This document shows, piece by piece, positions 25,688 to 33,683 of a stretch of 34,930 nt of DNA. The notes beneath the pieces were generated by a model. It saw nothing but the letters and a program-made list of their open reading frames with translations, had not been told where the DNA came from and did not search any database. Within the stretch, counting starts at the first letter, position 1. The number at the start of each line of letters is the position of its first letter. Source of the stretch: an uncultured Alistipes sp. (GTDB taxonomy: Bacteria; Bacteroidota; Bacteroidia; Bacteroidales; Rikenellaceae); the NCBI GenBank assembly GCA_900769745.1, contig CAAGHX010000059.1, positions 1-34,930 of the forward strand, given 5' to 3'. A program made the translations under genes and the position numbers.

Positions 25688-25827
25688 CAGCCATCCACAA
25701 AACAAACCAGCCTTCGGCAAAATTATTTCCCACGCAAAGCACATCTGAACATAGCCACAAAGGCAATAAGCGCCCAACGATATTGAATTTTCACGGCGGG
25801 GAATAGGATTAAATCTCCAATATTTTG

Positions 25828-25835
25828 TATATTTG
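25828..25835 (+). promoter_or_regulatory. Possible -7 promoter box of the GH39-like gene
   Basis: TATATTTG fits TAnnTTTG, about 73 bases before the ATG. No convincing -33 TTTG is seen at the right distance. Confidence 0.4.
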
Positions 25836-25908
25836 TATTGAGGGTGGCCACCAACCATTTGCTGCCCGCAAAAGCTTTTAGCCAACCAAAGCAAACAACT
25901 ACTAAGTT

Positions 25909-27309
25909 ATGAGGAGATTTTTAACTTTCTTTTTGGCACTTCTTTTCGCAGAAGTGGCATTCTCACAGGAGATAATAGTACATCGCCAGGATATCGTGGG
26001 CGAGATAAAGCCTATGAATGGTGTGAACAACGGCCCCAAAAGCCCCGAGAGCTACGACGGCCAGGACCTCGACAATTTCGAGGCATATCGTGCGGCAAAA
26101 TTCCCCTATGCCCGCACCCACGACGCGGCCCTATGCGAGAACTACGGCGGTTCGCAGGCGGTGGATATAACCGGCATATTCCCCAACTTCGACAAAGATG
26201 CCCGCAACCCCAAGAACTACAACTTCGCCCTCACGGACCGCTACATCAAATTTATCATAGAGGATGGCGGTTCACAGGTCTTCTTCCGCCTGGGCCAGAG
26301 CATCGAGAACCACGGCGAAAAGAAGGGTGCATACCCACCAAAGGATTTCAAGAAGTGGGCAACCATCTGTGAGCACATCATACGCCACTACAACGAGGGT
26401 TGGGCCGATGGCTTCCACTACAACATAGTCTATTGGGAGATTTGGAACGAGCCCGACCTCGACAAATATGATTGGTGGACCTCGCCCAAGACTTGGGGCG
26501 GCACAGCCGAGAGCTTCTTTGAGCTCTACACCATCACAACACGCCACCTGAAGAAATGCTTCCCCAACCTGAAGATTGGAGGCCCAGCGTTGGCTGGATA
26601 TGAGGATTGGGCCGAGGAGTTTATGAAGCATATGTCGGCAAACAAGGTGCCCATCGACTTCTTCTCGTGGCACATCTACGCAACCAAGCCACAGGATATA
26701 GTGGGCAAGGCCAACCGCATGAGAGCCCTCTGCGACAAGTATGGTTACACCCAGACCGAGAGCATACTCAACGAGTGGAACTACATAAAGAATTGGACCA
26801 AGGACTTCCCCTACAGCATCGCCACGATGTCGGCAGTCAAGGGTGCAGCCTTTGTAGCAGCCACCATGTCGGCGTGCCAGGATGTGAGCGTCGATAAACT
26901 GATGTACTACGACGCACGCCCCTACACCCTCTTCAATGCTCTCTTCGACTTCTACACCCAGAAGCCGCTGCCACCATACTACAGCCTCTATGCATGGTCG
27001 CACCTGAGCCGATATGGCAAGCAGGCCAAGGTGAGCATCGCGGGCGAGAATGCTGGCGACCTCTACGCCACAGCGGCCATAAGCCCTGCGGGAGCATTGC
27101 GACTACTTGTGACTCGCTACAACGATGACAACAACGTAATCCGCGACAAGCAGGTGAAGATTAACCTGGGCGACAACTTCACAGGCGAGGTGATGGGTTA
27201 CTTGATTGACTCAGCAAGAATCTACACCGAGATACCTATCACAGTCAAGGCGGGCATAGCCGAGGTAACACTTGAGCCAAATGCGGTGCTGATGATTGTA
27301 GCGATGTAG
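25909..27309 (+). CDS. Secreted GH39-like glycoside hydrolase
   Basis: A 466-residue protein with a signal peptide (residues ~1-19, ending AFSQ) and a TIM-barrel of clan GH-A. YWEIWNEPD carries the general acid/base Glu181. ILNEWNY carries the nucleophile candidate Glu289. PYARTHDAA, FFRLGQSIE and SWHIYAT are barrel-strand ends typical of GH39 beta-xylosidase/iduronidase-like enzymes. The last ~80 residues form a beta domain (LRLLVTRYNDDNNVI...VTLEPNAVLMIVAM). It would act retaining, on an oligosaccharide in the periplasm or outside the cell. The substrate cannot be read: xylosides are the classical case, but Bacteroidetes GH39 members vary widely. A rhodanese lipoprotein gene follows 46 bases later without a terminator between. 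Confidence 0.82.
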   Translation: MRRFLTFFLALLFAEVAFSQEIIVHRQDIVGEIKPMNGVNNGPKSPESYDGQDLDNFEAYRAAKFPYARTHDAALCENYGGSQAVDITGIFPNFDKDARNPKNYNFALTDRYIKFIIEDGGSQVFFRLGQSIENHGEKKGAYPPKDFKKWATICEHIIRHYNEGWADGFHYNIVYWEIWNEPDLDKYDWWTSPKTWGGTAESFFELYTITTRHLKKCFPNLKIGGPALAGYEDWAEEFMKHMSANKVPIDFFSWHIYATKPQDIVGKANRMRALCDKYGYTQTESILNEWNYIKNWTKDFPYSIATMSAVKGAAFVAATMSACQDVSVDKLMYYDARPYTLFNALFDFYTQKPLPPYYSLYAWSHLSRYGKQAKVSIAGENAGDLYATAAISPAGALRLLVTRYNDDNNVIRDKQVKINLGDNFTGEVMGYLIDSARIYTEIPITVKAGIAEVTLEPNAVLMIVAM

Positions 27310-27355
27310 TGCGACAAAACATATTTTTACACTCTATAAATATCTAACACTCAGA

Positions 27356-27748
27356 ATGAAAGCAAGATTACTATTAGCCCTCATGGCTTTGAGCATAACT
27401 TCGTGTGCTGGCGTGAAGTCGGCTCGCGTACACTTCCGTTCACTCGATGTTGAGACCTTTGCAAAATTTATCGAGCGAGATGATGTCTATGTGGTTGATG
27501 TGCGCACCCCCGAGGAGTATGCCGCAGGTCACATCGAGGGCGTGGACCACAACCTGAATGTGCGCAGCGCCACATTCTTCAAGGACTACCAATCGCTCCC
27601 CAAGGATAAGACCATAGCCCTCTACTGCAAGGGCGGTGGCCGCAGCAAGCAGGTGGCTGGCGTGATGGCCGGCAACGGCTACAAAGTGGTGGAGCTGAGC
27701 GTGGGCTACGACGGCTGGGTAAAGGCTGGCGGAGCGACAAAAAAATAA
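27356..27748 (+). CDS. Rhodanese-like lipoprotein (single-domain sulfurtransferase)
   Basis: A 130-residue protein whose signal peptide ends in a lipobox (ITSCAG, Cys17), so it should sit in a membrane facing the periplasm. The rhodanese fold is clear: VYVVDVRTPEEYAAGHIEGVDHNLNV, then ALYCKGGGRSKQVAGVM, whose Cys is the active-site cysteine, and finally GYKVVELSVGYDGWVKAGG. Active members transfer sulfane sulfur or act in thiol redox. The active loop CKGGGRS has the usual six-residue length of single-domain rhodaneses. The ATG is 46 bases after the GH39-like gene. The pairing is probably only co-transcription, and no partner enzyme is visible. Confidence 0.88.
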   Translation: MKARLLLALMALSITSCAGVKSARVHFRSLDVETFAKFIERDDVYVVDVRTPEEYAAGHIEGVDHNLNVRSATFFKDYQSLPKDKTIALYCKGGGRSKQVAGVMAGNGYKVVELSVGYDGWVKAGGATKK

Positions 27749-27827
27749 TAAATAGCGCATAAGCAAAGCTCTGCAAGCCTCGAACAACTTTTTGATTCAC
27801 AGGCTTCAACCCTACGAAAAAAAATTG

Positions 27828-27835
27828 TATATTTG
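27828..27835 (+). promoter_or_regulatory. Possible -7 promoter box of the nag operon
   Basis: TATATTTG matches TAnnTTTG about 49 bases before the transporter ATG. Only a weak -33 candidate (TTCA near 27805) lies 19 bases upstream. Confidence 0.4.
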
Positions 27836-27883
27836 TAATGATGCAACTTTTTTGCAGAAACCAAAACACCTAAAACGAAATCT

Positions 27884-29200
27884 ATGACTCTAAACAACTC
27901 TAAACGCAGCTACCTAGCTTCGATGTTTATGTGTGGCTGTCTTTACTTTATCTTCGGATTTGTTTCGTGGGTAAACTCCATACTTATACCCTATTTCAAG
28001 GTGGCGTGCGACCTCCACAACGAGGTGTTGAGCTACCTGGTGGCATTTGCGTTCTACATCGCATATTTGGTGATGTCTATTCCCGCCTCGGTAATGCTCA
28101 ACAAGATAGGTTTCAAGCGAGGTGTAGAGGTTGGATTGTGGGTGATGTCACTCGGCGCAGTACTCTTCGTGCCGGCTGCTATGACACGCACCTATGCGCT
28201 ATTTCTGATGGGCTTATTCTCTTTCGGCATTGGATTGGCCATACTCCAAACTGCTGCTAATCCGTTTGTTACGATTATCGGACCGATAGAGAGCGCTGCG
28301 CGACGAATTAGTATAATGGGCATCTGCAACAAGTTTGCAGGCATTGTATCGCCGCTGATATTTTCGGCTCTGGTGATTCGCGAAGCCGACAAGACAACAA
28401 TGGAGTTGGTAAAGAGTGGAGCTCTGACGGGCGCTGCCAAGGAGGCTGCTCTTGATGAGATGATTCTCAATGTGATACCTCCATACATTGCTCTGGCGGC
28501 AATACTCTTTATTTTTGGTTTTGTATTCTATCGCTCCTCTATCCCCGATATCGACCCCGAAAGCCTCAACAAGGCCGAGGCTGGCGAGGGCAGCGAGCGC
28601 AAGAGCATACTTGCGTATCCATATTTGATACTTGGCGCATTGGCTATGTTCTGCCACGTAGGTTCGCAGGTTATTTCGGTCGATACGAGCATCAGATATG
28701 CCGAAAGTATGGGTTGGTCGCTCGACGAGGCGAAGATTTTGCCATCGATGACCCTAGCCTGCATCCTGGTCGGCTATCTGCTGGGAATTGTGCTTATCCC
28801 CAAATATCTCAAACAGCAGAAGGCTCTGCTGATATGTACTTCGATGGGACTCGTTTTGTCGTTGTGCGCAATATTTTGTAGCGGCGATATGAATGTGTTT
28901 GGTCATCGTGCCGACATCTCGCTTTGGTTTGTTGTGCTGCTGGGTCTGCCCAACTCGCTTATCTTTGCTGGAATATGGCCATTAGCTATCAGAAACCTCG
29001 GAAAGTACACCAACCTGGGCTCATCGTTACTCGTAATGGGACTCTGCGGTAATGCTTTCCTGCCGCTGATATATGGATGGGTGGCAGATAACTTTGATTT
29101 GAGAATGGGTTATTGGGTGCTTGTTCCTTGCTTCGCGTATCTGATATTCTACGCCTCGGTAGGTCACAAAATCGAACACTGGACACCTCAACGCAAATAG
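27884..29200 (+). CDS. nagP: FHS-family sugar:H+ symporter, probable N-acetylglucosamine transporter
   Basis: A 438-residue inner-membrane MFS protein with 12 hydrophobic segments. The motif FGIGLAILQTAANPFVTIIGP is the hallmark of the FucP/GlcP/NagP (FHS) branch. The N-terminal GCLYFIFGFVSWVNSILIPYFK, with its aromatic and charged residues, is also typical. The stop is only three bases before nagA, and nagB follows, so N-acetylglucosamine or a related amino sugar is the likely substrate. By sequence alone glucose or galactose transport cannot be excluded. A sugar entering through this symporter is not phosphorylated, so a kinase must be encoded elsewhere to feed NagA. No kinase gene is visible in the window. 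Confidence 0.82.
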   Translation: MTLNNSKRSYLASMFMCGCLYFIFGFVSWVNSILIPYFKVACDLHNEVLSYLVAFAFYIAYLVMSIPASVMLNKIGFKRGVEVGLWVMSLGAVLFVPAAMTRTYALFLMGLFSFGIGLAILQTAANPFVTIIGPIESAARRISIMGICNKFAGIVSPLIFSALVIREADKTTMELVKSGALTGAAKEAALDEMILNVIPPYIALAAILFIFGFVFYRSSIPDIDPESLNKAEAGEGSERKSILAYPYLILGALAMFCHVGSQVISVDTSIRYAESMGWSLDEAKILPSMTLACILVGYLLGIVLIPKYLKQQKALLICTSMGLVLSLCAIFCSGDMNVFGHRADISLWFVVLLGLPNSLIFAGIWPLAIRNLGKYTNLGSSLLVMGLCGNAFLPLIYGWVADNFDLRMGYWVLVPCFAYLIFYASVGHKIEHWTPQRK

Positions 29201-29203
29201 TAT

Positions 29204-30385
29204 ATGGCTAAGATTCTGATTAAAGGAGGAGAGGTTGTAAGCGGTGGCGAGCAAACGGTTGCCGATGTGCTTGTCGAAGATGGCAAGATAGTAGCCATTG
29301 GTAGCGATATAGCTGCCGAAGATGCTGTTGTGATAGATGCTGCGGGGAAATATGTGTCAGCAGGATTTATCGACCTGCACACTCACGGCGGTGGCGGTGC
29401 CGACTTTATGGACGGCACGGTGGAGGCTTATCAGGCGGCCCTGGAGACACACGCCAAGCACGGCACGACGTTGTTATACCCAACCACTCTATCGAGCACA
29501 ACCGAGTCGCTCTACGAGGCTGTTGAGAATTACAAGGCGGCAAAACAGGCGTGTAGCAAGTGTGCTCAGATGGGCGGACTACACCTTGAAGGGCCATACT
29601 TTGCATACGAGATGAAGGGTGCGCAAGACCCCAAGCATCTGCGTAATCCTCTGCCCGAGGAGTATGCAACACTGCTCGAGCAAGCCGACGGAGTGATTGC
29701 ACGTTGGAGCCTCGCCCCCGAATTGGAGGGTGCTGCCGAAATGGCGCAAGAGCTACGCAAGAGAGGAATAGTGATGGCGATGGGCCACACCAATGCCACA
29801 TTCGAAGAGTGCGAGAAGGCGTATGAAGCGGGATTTACCCATATGACCCACTTCTACTCTTGTATGAGCACCATCACACGACGCAACGCATATCGTTATG
29901 CGGGTGTAATAGAGTATGGATACTACAACGATGGTGTGACTTGTGAGCTCATCGGCGATGGCATACACGTACCAAAATCGCTACTTCAGCTGATGTTCAA
30001 AATAAAGGGGGCCGAGAGATTAGCCCTTTGCACCGATTCGATGCGTGGCGCAGGAATGCCCGATGGGATATATAAACTCGGAAGTCTCGACGAGGGTCAA
30101 AATGTTGTGGTCGAAGATGGCGTTGCAAAGCTACTCGACCGTTCGGCTTTTGCGGGAAGTGTGGCGACGATGGACAGAGTGGTACGCACCGTGTGGCGAC
30201 TCTCGGGCCGACCACTTTCGGATATTATTCGCTCGGCAACCGAGACCCCAGCTTGCATAATGGGCATAGAGAAACACAAGGGCACAATAGAGGTTGGAAA
30301 GGATGCCGACATTGTGATTTTTGACAGTAACGTAACTATAAACTACACCATAATAGACGGTGAGATAGTTTCAACGCAGATTTAA
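29204..30385 (+). CDS. nagA: N-acetylglucosamine-6-phosphate deacetylase
   Basis: Removes acetate from GlcNAc-6-phosphate in the cytoplasm. The 393-residue amidohydrolase has the N-terminal beta-sandwich start, GFIDLHTHGGGG (HxH region), HLEGPYF (metal ligand Glu), MGHTNAT (His), MTHFYSCMS (His) and CTDSMRGAG (catalytic Asp). The last three differ from the E. coli forms (NAM, TDAM) but are common in Bacteroidetes. The segment STITRRNAYRYAGVIEYGYYNDG replaces the usual PRxPG-type loop near the active site and may shift substrate choice. The C-terminus closes the sandwich (GTIEVGKDADIVIFDSNV). It overlaps no gene and starts three bases after the transporter stop. Confidence 0.92.
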   Translation: MAKILIKGGEVVSGGEQTVADVLVEDGKIVAIGSDIAAEDAVVIDAAGKYVSAGFIDLHTHGGGGADFMDGTVEAYQAALETHAKHGTTLLYPTTLSSTTESLYEAVENYKAAKQACSKCAQMGGLHLEGPYFAYEMKGAQDPKHLRNPLPEEYATLLEQADGVIARWSLAPELEGAAEMAQELRKRGIVMAMGHTNATFEECEKAYEAGFTHMTHFYSCMSTITRRNAYRYAGVIEYGYYNDGVTCELIGDGIHVPKSLLQLMFKIKGAERLALCTDSMRGAGMPDGIYKLGSLDEGQNVVVEDGVAKLLDRSAFAGSVATMDRVVRTVWRLSGRPLSDIIRSATETPACIMGIEKHKGTIEVGKDADIVIFDSNVTINYTIIDGEIVSTQI

Positions 30386-30415
30386 TCGTTCAAGCAATAG
30401 AATCATTGGTAAGAT

Positions 30416-31180
30416 ATGTTGGTCAAAGAGTTTAGTAAGGACAAATTACGAGTACAGATATATGACTCGCGCCAAGCTATGGGCGAGGGTGCTGCCGCCG
30501 AGGCTGTAGCATACCTAAAGGCTTTATTGGCCGAGCAGCCATATGTAAATATTATATTCGCAGCGGCGCCGTCGCAGAACGAATTTTTGGCTGCAATGGC
30601 AGCGTCGGATGTCGATTGGAGCAGAGTCAATGCCTTCCATATGGACGAGTATATTGGGCTCAGGCGGGAGGCACCGCAAGGCTTTGGTAATTTTTTGCGC
30701 AACGCCATCTTCGACAAAGTACCTTTTAGAAGCGTACACTACATTAACGGAGAGATAGCCGCCGATGTGGCTTGCCAAGAGTATGCATCGCTCCTGGAGC
30801 AGAACCCTGTGGACGTGGTGTTTATGGGCATAGGCGAGAATGGCCATATAGCCTTTAACGACCCCCACGTGGCAAACTTCGCAGATAGCCAGAGAGTTAA
30901 AATCGTAGATTTGGACGAGAAATGCCGCCAGCAGCAGGTCAACGATGGTTGTTTCGCGACGTTGGACGAAGTGCCAACGCACGCCATAACGCTCACAATA
31001 CCTACGCTGTGCCAAGCCAAAAGGCTATTTTGCGTAGTCCCTGCCGCAACAAAAGCGTGGGCTGTCAACCAAACCATAAACGGAGAGATTACAGAGCAAT
31101 GCCCCGCCTCGATAATGCGTCGCCACCAGAACGCTACGCTGTACATTGATAATCACAGTTCGGAACTATTAAAACTCTAA
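30416..31180 (+). CDS. nagB: Glucosamine-6-phosphate deaminase/isomerase
   Basis: Converts glucosamine-6-phosphate to fructose-6-phosphate and ammonia, the step after NagA. The 254-residue length is normal. Landmarks are FAAAPSQNEFLAAM (phosphate-binding loop, altered from the common GxTP form), FHMDEYIG (active-site Asp), MGIGENGHIAFNDP (ring-opening His) and PTHAITLTIPTLCQAK. It is a divergent NagB, probably a Bacteroidetes subgroup. The start ATG at 30416 is 30 bases after nagA. The next gene starts four bases after its stop, so the oxidoreductase that follows is surely in the same transcript. Confidence 0.9.
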   Translation: MLVKEFSKDKLRVQIYDSRQAMGEGAAAEAVAYLKALLAEQPYVNIIFAAAPSQNEFLAAMAASDVDWSRVNAFHMDEYIGLRREAPQGFGNFLRNAIFDKVPFRSVHYINGEIAADVACQEYASLLEQNPVDVVFMGIGENGHIAFNDPHVANFADSQRVKIVDLDEKCRQQQVNDGCFATLDEVPTHAITLTIPTLCQAKRLFCVVPAATKAWAVNQTINGEITEQCPASIMRRHQNATLYIDNHSSELLKL

Positions 31181-31184
31181 CGAT

Positions 31185-32183
31185 ATGAAACGTTTTATAA
31201 TTTTGTTTGTGGCCGCAATGTTTGCAGGCAACATCTCGGCACAAGAGATAAAGATTGGCATCATCGGACTCGACACGTCGCACGCCACAGCCTTCACACA
31301 GCTCATAAACTCTGGTAACGAGGCGTGGGCCGAGGGTTATCGTGTGGTTGCGGCATATCCGTATGGCTCACGAACCATCGCCTCGTCGTACAACCGCATA
31401 CCTGGCTACATCGAGGCGGTAAAGAAGAATGGTGTTGAAATTGTGGACTCTATCGAGGAGCTGCTCGCAAAGGTAGACTGCGTACTGCTGGAGACCAACG
31501 ATGGCCACCCACACCTGGAGCAGGCAGTGGAGGTTTTCAAGTCGGGCAAGCCCTGCTTTATCGACAAGCCTCTTGCGGCGACATTGGGTCAGGCGATGGC
31601 TATTTGCGAATTGGCCGAGCGATATGGAGCAAAGTTCTTCTCGTCATCTACACTCCGCTACACCCCTCGCAATCAGCAGATTCGCGCAGGCGCAGAGGGT
31701 AAGGTGAAGGGTGCCGACTGCTTCTCACCTCACAATCCAGAGCCTTCGCACCCCGAATATGGATTCTACGGAATTCACGGCATCGAGACACTCTACACAG
31801 TGATGGGAACAGGCTGTGTGGCGGTAAATCGCATCACCACCGACAAGGAGCACGTTGTGGTTGGCGAGTGGAACGACGGCCGAATTGGCTCATTCCGTGC
31901 CTTCCTCGATGGCACTCAGCTCTATGGCGGAACAGTCTATACCGACCGCAAGGCGGCAGTTCCTGCTGGCGGATACATAGGATACAAGGATCTGCTCAAA
32001 GAGATTTTGAACTTCTTCAAGACAGGCAAGGAGCCTATCTCGCGCGAGGAGACATTGGAGATATTTACCTTTATGCGTGCTGCCAACCTCAGCGCCGAGC
32101 GCGGTGGCGAGCGAGTAACGATGGAGGAGGCCTACCGCACAGGCCAAAAGGAGGCGAAGAAGTTGCTCAAGCAGTATAAATAG
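31185..32183 (+). CDS. Secreted Gfo/Idh/MocA-family oxidoreductase, short form
   Basis: A 332-residue oxidoreductase with an ordinary Sec signal peptide (ending GNISAQ), so it should act outside the cytoplasm. After it comes IKIGIIGLDTSH, a modified Rossmann loop in which the usual GxGxxG is replaced by GLDTSH, and then VLLETNDGHPHLEQA and CFIDKPLAATLG (DKP in the EKP position). The C-terminal sheet domain is short and contains PEYGFYGIHGIETLY. The family is clear, but the altered nucleotide loop suggests a distinct subfamily and leaves cofactor use open. The gene starts four bases after nagB. No substrate is known; a role in processing an amino-sugar glycoside is inferred from context only. 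Confidence 0.82.
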   Translation: MKRFIILFVAAMFAGNISAQEIKIGIIGLDTSHATAFTQLINSGNEAWAEGYRVVAAYPYGSRTIASSYNRIPGYIEAVKKNGVEIVDSIEELLAKVDCVLLETNDGHPHLEQAVEVFKSGKPCFIDKPLAATLGQAMAICELAERYGAKFFSSSTLRYTPRNQQIRAGAEGKVKGADCFSPHNPEPSHPEYGFYGIHGIETLYTVMGTGCVAVNRITTDKEHVVVGEWNDGRIGSFRAFLDGTQLYGGTVYTDRKAAVPAGGYIGYKDLLKEILNFFKTGKEPISREETLEIFTFMRAANLSAERGGERVTMEEAYRTGQKEAKKLLKQYK

Positions 32184-32233
32184 CCTCAAGCGAAGCTAAA
32201 CAACCCAAAAGAACAAACTAAAACTACCAAGAT

Positions 32234-33577
32234 ATGATTTCGAGAAAAGATTTTTTGAAGCAGACACTTGCGGGAGCTGCCGCACTCTCATTTGGAGGTG
32301 GCACAGCGTGGGCAAACTCATCACTCGGCAAGGTGGCGGGTGCTAACGACCGCATACGCATAGGTGTAATCGGCGTGAACTCACGCGGACGAGCTATCGC
32401 CAACGAATTGTGTAAGTTATCAGCCGATTGCGAGGTGACTCACGTCTGCGATGTAGATACTCGAGCCATCGAGCGCTGCCAGCAGAGCGTGAAGAGCATC
32501 ACAGGCAAGGCCCCCAAGGGCGAGCGAGATTTGAGAGTATTGCTCCAGAATCCCGACATCGACGCTGTGGTGATTGCTATGCCCGACCATTGGCACGCCC
32601 CAGCAGCCATTATGGCTATGCAGGCCGGTAAGCACGTCTATCTGGAGAAGCCAACAAGCCACAACCCCGCCGAGAATGAGATGTTGATACGCACAGCTCT
32701 GAAGACCAAGGCTGTGGTGCAGGTGGGTAATCAGCGCCGTTCGTGGCCAAACGTAAAGGCTGGTATTGAAGAGGTGCAGGCCGGAAACATTGGTAAGGTA
32801 CACTACGCAAAGTCGTGGTATGTGAACGCACGCCAGTCGATAGGCATAGGCAAGGAGGCTGCTGTGCCAGAGTGGTTGGATTGGGATTTGTGGCAGGGTC
32901 CTGCCCCACGCCGCCCATACAAGGACAACATCGTACATTACAACTGGCACTGGTTCTGGCACTGGGGAACAGGCGAGGCACTCAACAACGGAACTCACTT
33001 TGTCGATTTGATGCGTTGGGGCTTGCAGGCTACATTCCCAACAAAGGTGGACTCTATAGGTGGCCGCTACCACTACCAAGACGATTGGGAGACACCCGAC
33101 ACGCAGCTCATCACATATCAGTTTGGCGACTTGGCATCGGGCTCGTGGGAGGGCCGCAGCTGCCACACACAGCCTGTGGACAACCTCGGTTTGGGCGTAG
33201 CCTTCTATGGTGAGAAGGGCACATTGTTCCTCTCGAGTGGCAACGACTACAAGATTTGCGATATGAAGGGCAAGGTAATCAAGGAGGTGAAGAGCGACCT
33301 GAAGTTCGAGGAGGGCAACCTGCTCAACCCATCGGAGGCACTCGATGCGTTCCACTTCCGCAACTGGTTTAACGGCATCCGCAAGGGCGAGAAGCTCAAC
33401 TCCGACATCGTGGAGGCCTGCACAAGTACGCAGCTCGTGCAGTATGGTAACATCGCACACCGAGTGGGCCACTCGCTGGAGATTGACCCCGTAAGCGGCA
33501 GAATCCTCAACGCCGACAAGGAGATTAACCAACTCTGGGGCCGCAAGTACGAAAAGGGCTGGGAGCCAAAACTATAA
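32234..33577 (+). CDS. Tat-like exported Gfo/Idh/MocA-family oxidoreductase
   Basis: A 447-residue oxidoreductase. It starts SRKDFLKQTLAGAAALSFGGG, a Tat-like signal with RK. The nucleotide loop is RIGVIGVNSRGR (residues 42-53), followed by VVIAMPDHWHAP and the EKP motif at 138-140. A tryptophan- and His-rich segment (HYNWHWFWHWGTGEALNNGTHFVDLMRWGL) marks the substrate domain, resembling the family in which GH109 N-acetylgalactosaminidases and exported dehydrogenases are found. GH109 enzymes use bound NAD+ in a glycosidase reaction, so hydrolysis of an N-acetyl-hexosaminide is a real alternative to plain oxidation. It starts 50 bases after the preceding oxidoreductase and ends at a strong terminator, being the last gene of the nag operon. 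Confidence 0.83.
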   Translation: MISRKDFLKQTLAGAAALSFGGGTAWANSSLGKVAGANDRIRIGVIGVNSRGRAIANELCKLSADCEVTHVCDVDTRAIERCQQSVKSITGKAPKGERDLRVLLQNPDIDAVVIAMPDHWHAPAAIMAMQAGKHVYLEKPTSHNPAENEMLIRTALKTKAVVQVGNQRRSWPNVKAGIEEVQAGNIGKVHYAKSWYVNARQSIGIGKEAAVPEWLDWDLWQGPAPRRPYKDNIVHYNWHWFWHWGTGEALNNGTHFVDLMRWGLQATFPTKVDSIGGRYHYQDDWETPDTQLITYQFGDLASGSWEGRSCHTQPVDNLGLGVAFYGEKGTLFLSSGNDYKICDMKGKVIKEVKSDLKFEEGNLLNPSEALDAFHFRNWFNGIRKGEKLNSDIVEACTSTQLVQYGNIAHRVGHSLEIDPVSGRILNADKEINQLWGRKYEKGWEPKL

Positions 33578-33596
33578 CCCGATCCACATAAAACAA

Positions 33597-33634
33597 ATAA
33601 CCCTCAAAAGCCTCAGCTTTTGGGGGTTATTTTT
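33597..33634 (+). terminator. Terminator of the nag operon (probably bidirectional)
   Basis: A 15-bp stem (33597-33611 with 33616-33630, one T-G pair) with loop CTCA, then a T run to 33634. The A-rich left flank would let it also end the minus-strand lipoprotein gene that stops at 33684. Confidence 0.9.
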
Positions 33635-33683
33635 ATCGTCTGAAGTCTGCCAAAACATCTATCGGGCAGCTCCATAAGCTTGC

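Noticed and set aside
25498..25806. Open frame of 102 codons overlapping tRNA-Glu and the hairpin
   Set aside because: It is made from tRNA, terminator and repeat sequence and cannot be a real gene.
27749..27827. Weak AAGCCT/AGGCTT pairing after the rhodanese gene as a terminator
   Set aside because: The stem is short, the loop about 20 bases, and there is no T run directly after it.
32420..33532. Long minus-strand open frame (370 codons) opposite the last nag-operon oxidoreductase
   Set aside because: It lies antisense to a gene with clear family motifs, has no recognisable domain, and comes from codon bias in the real gene.
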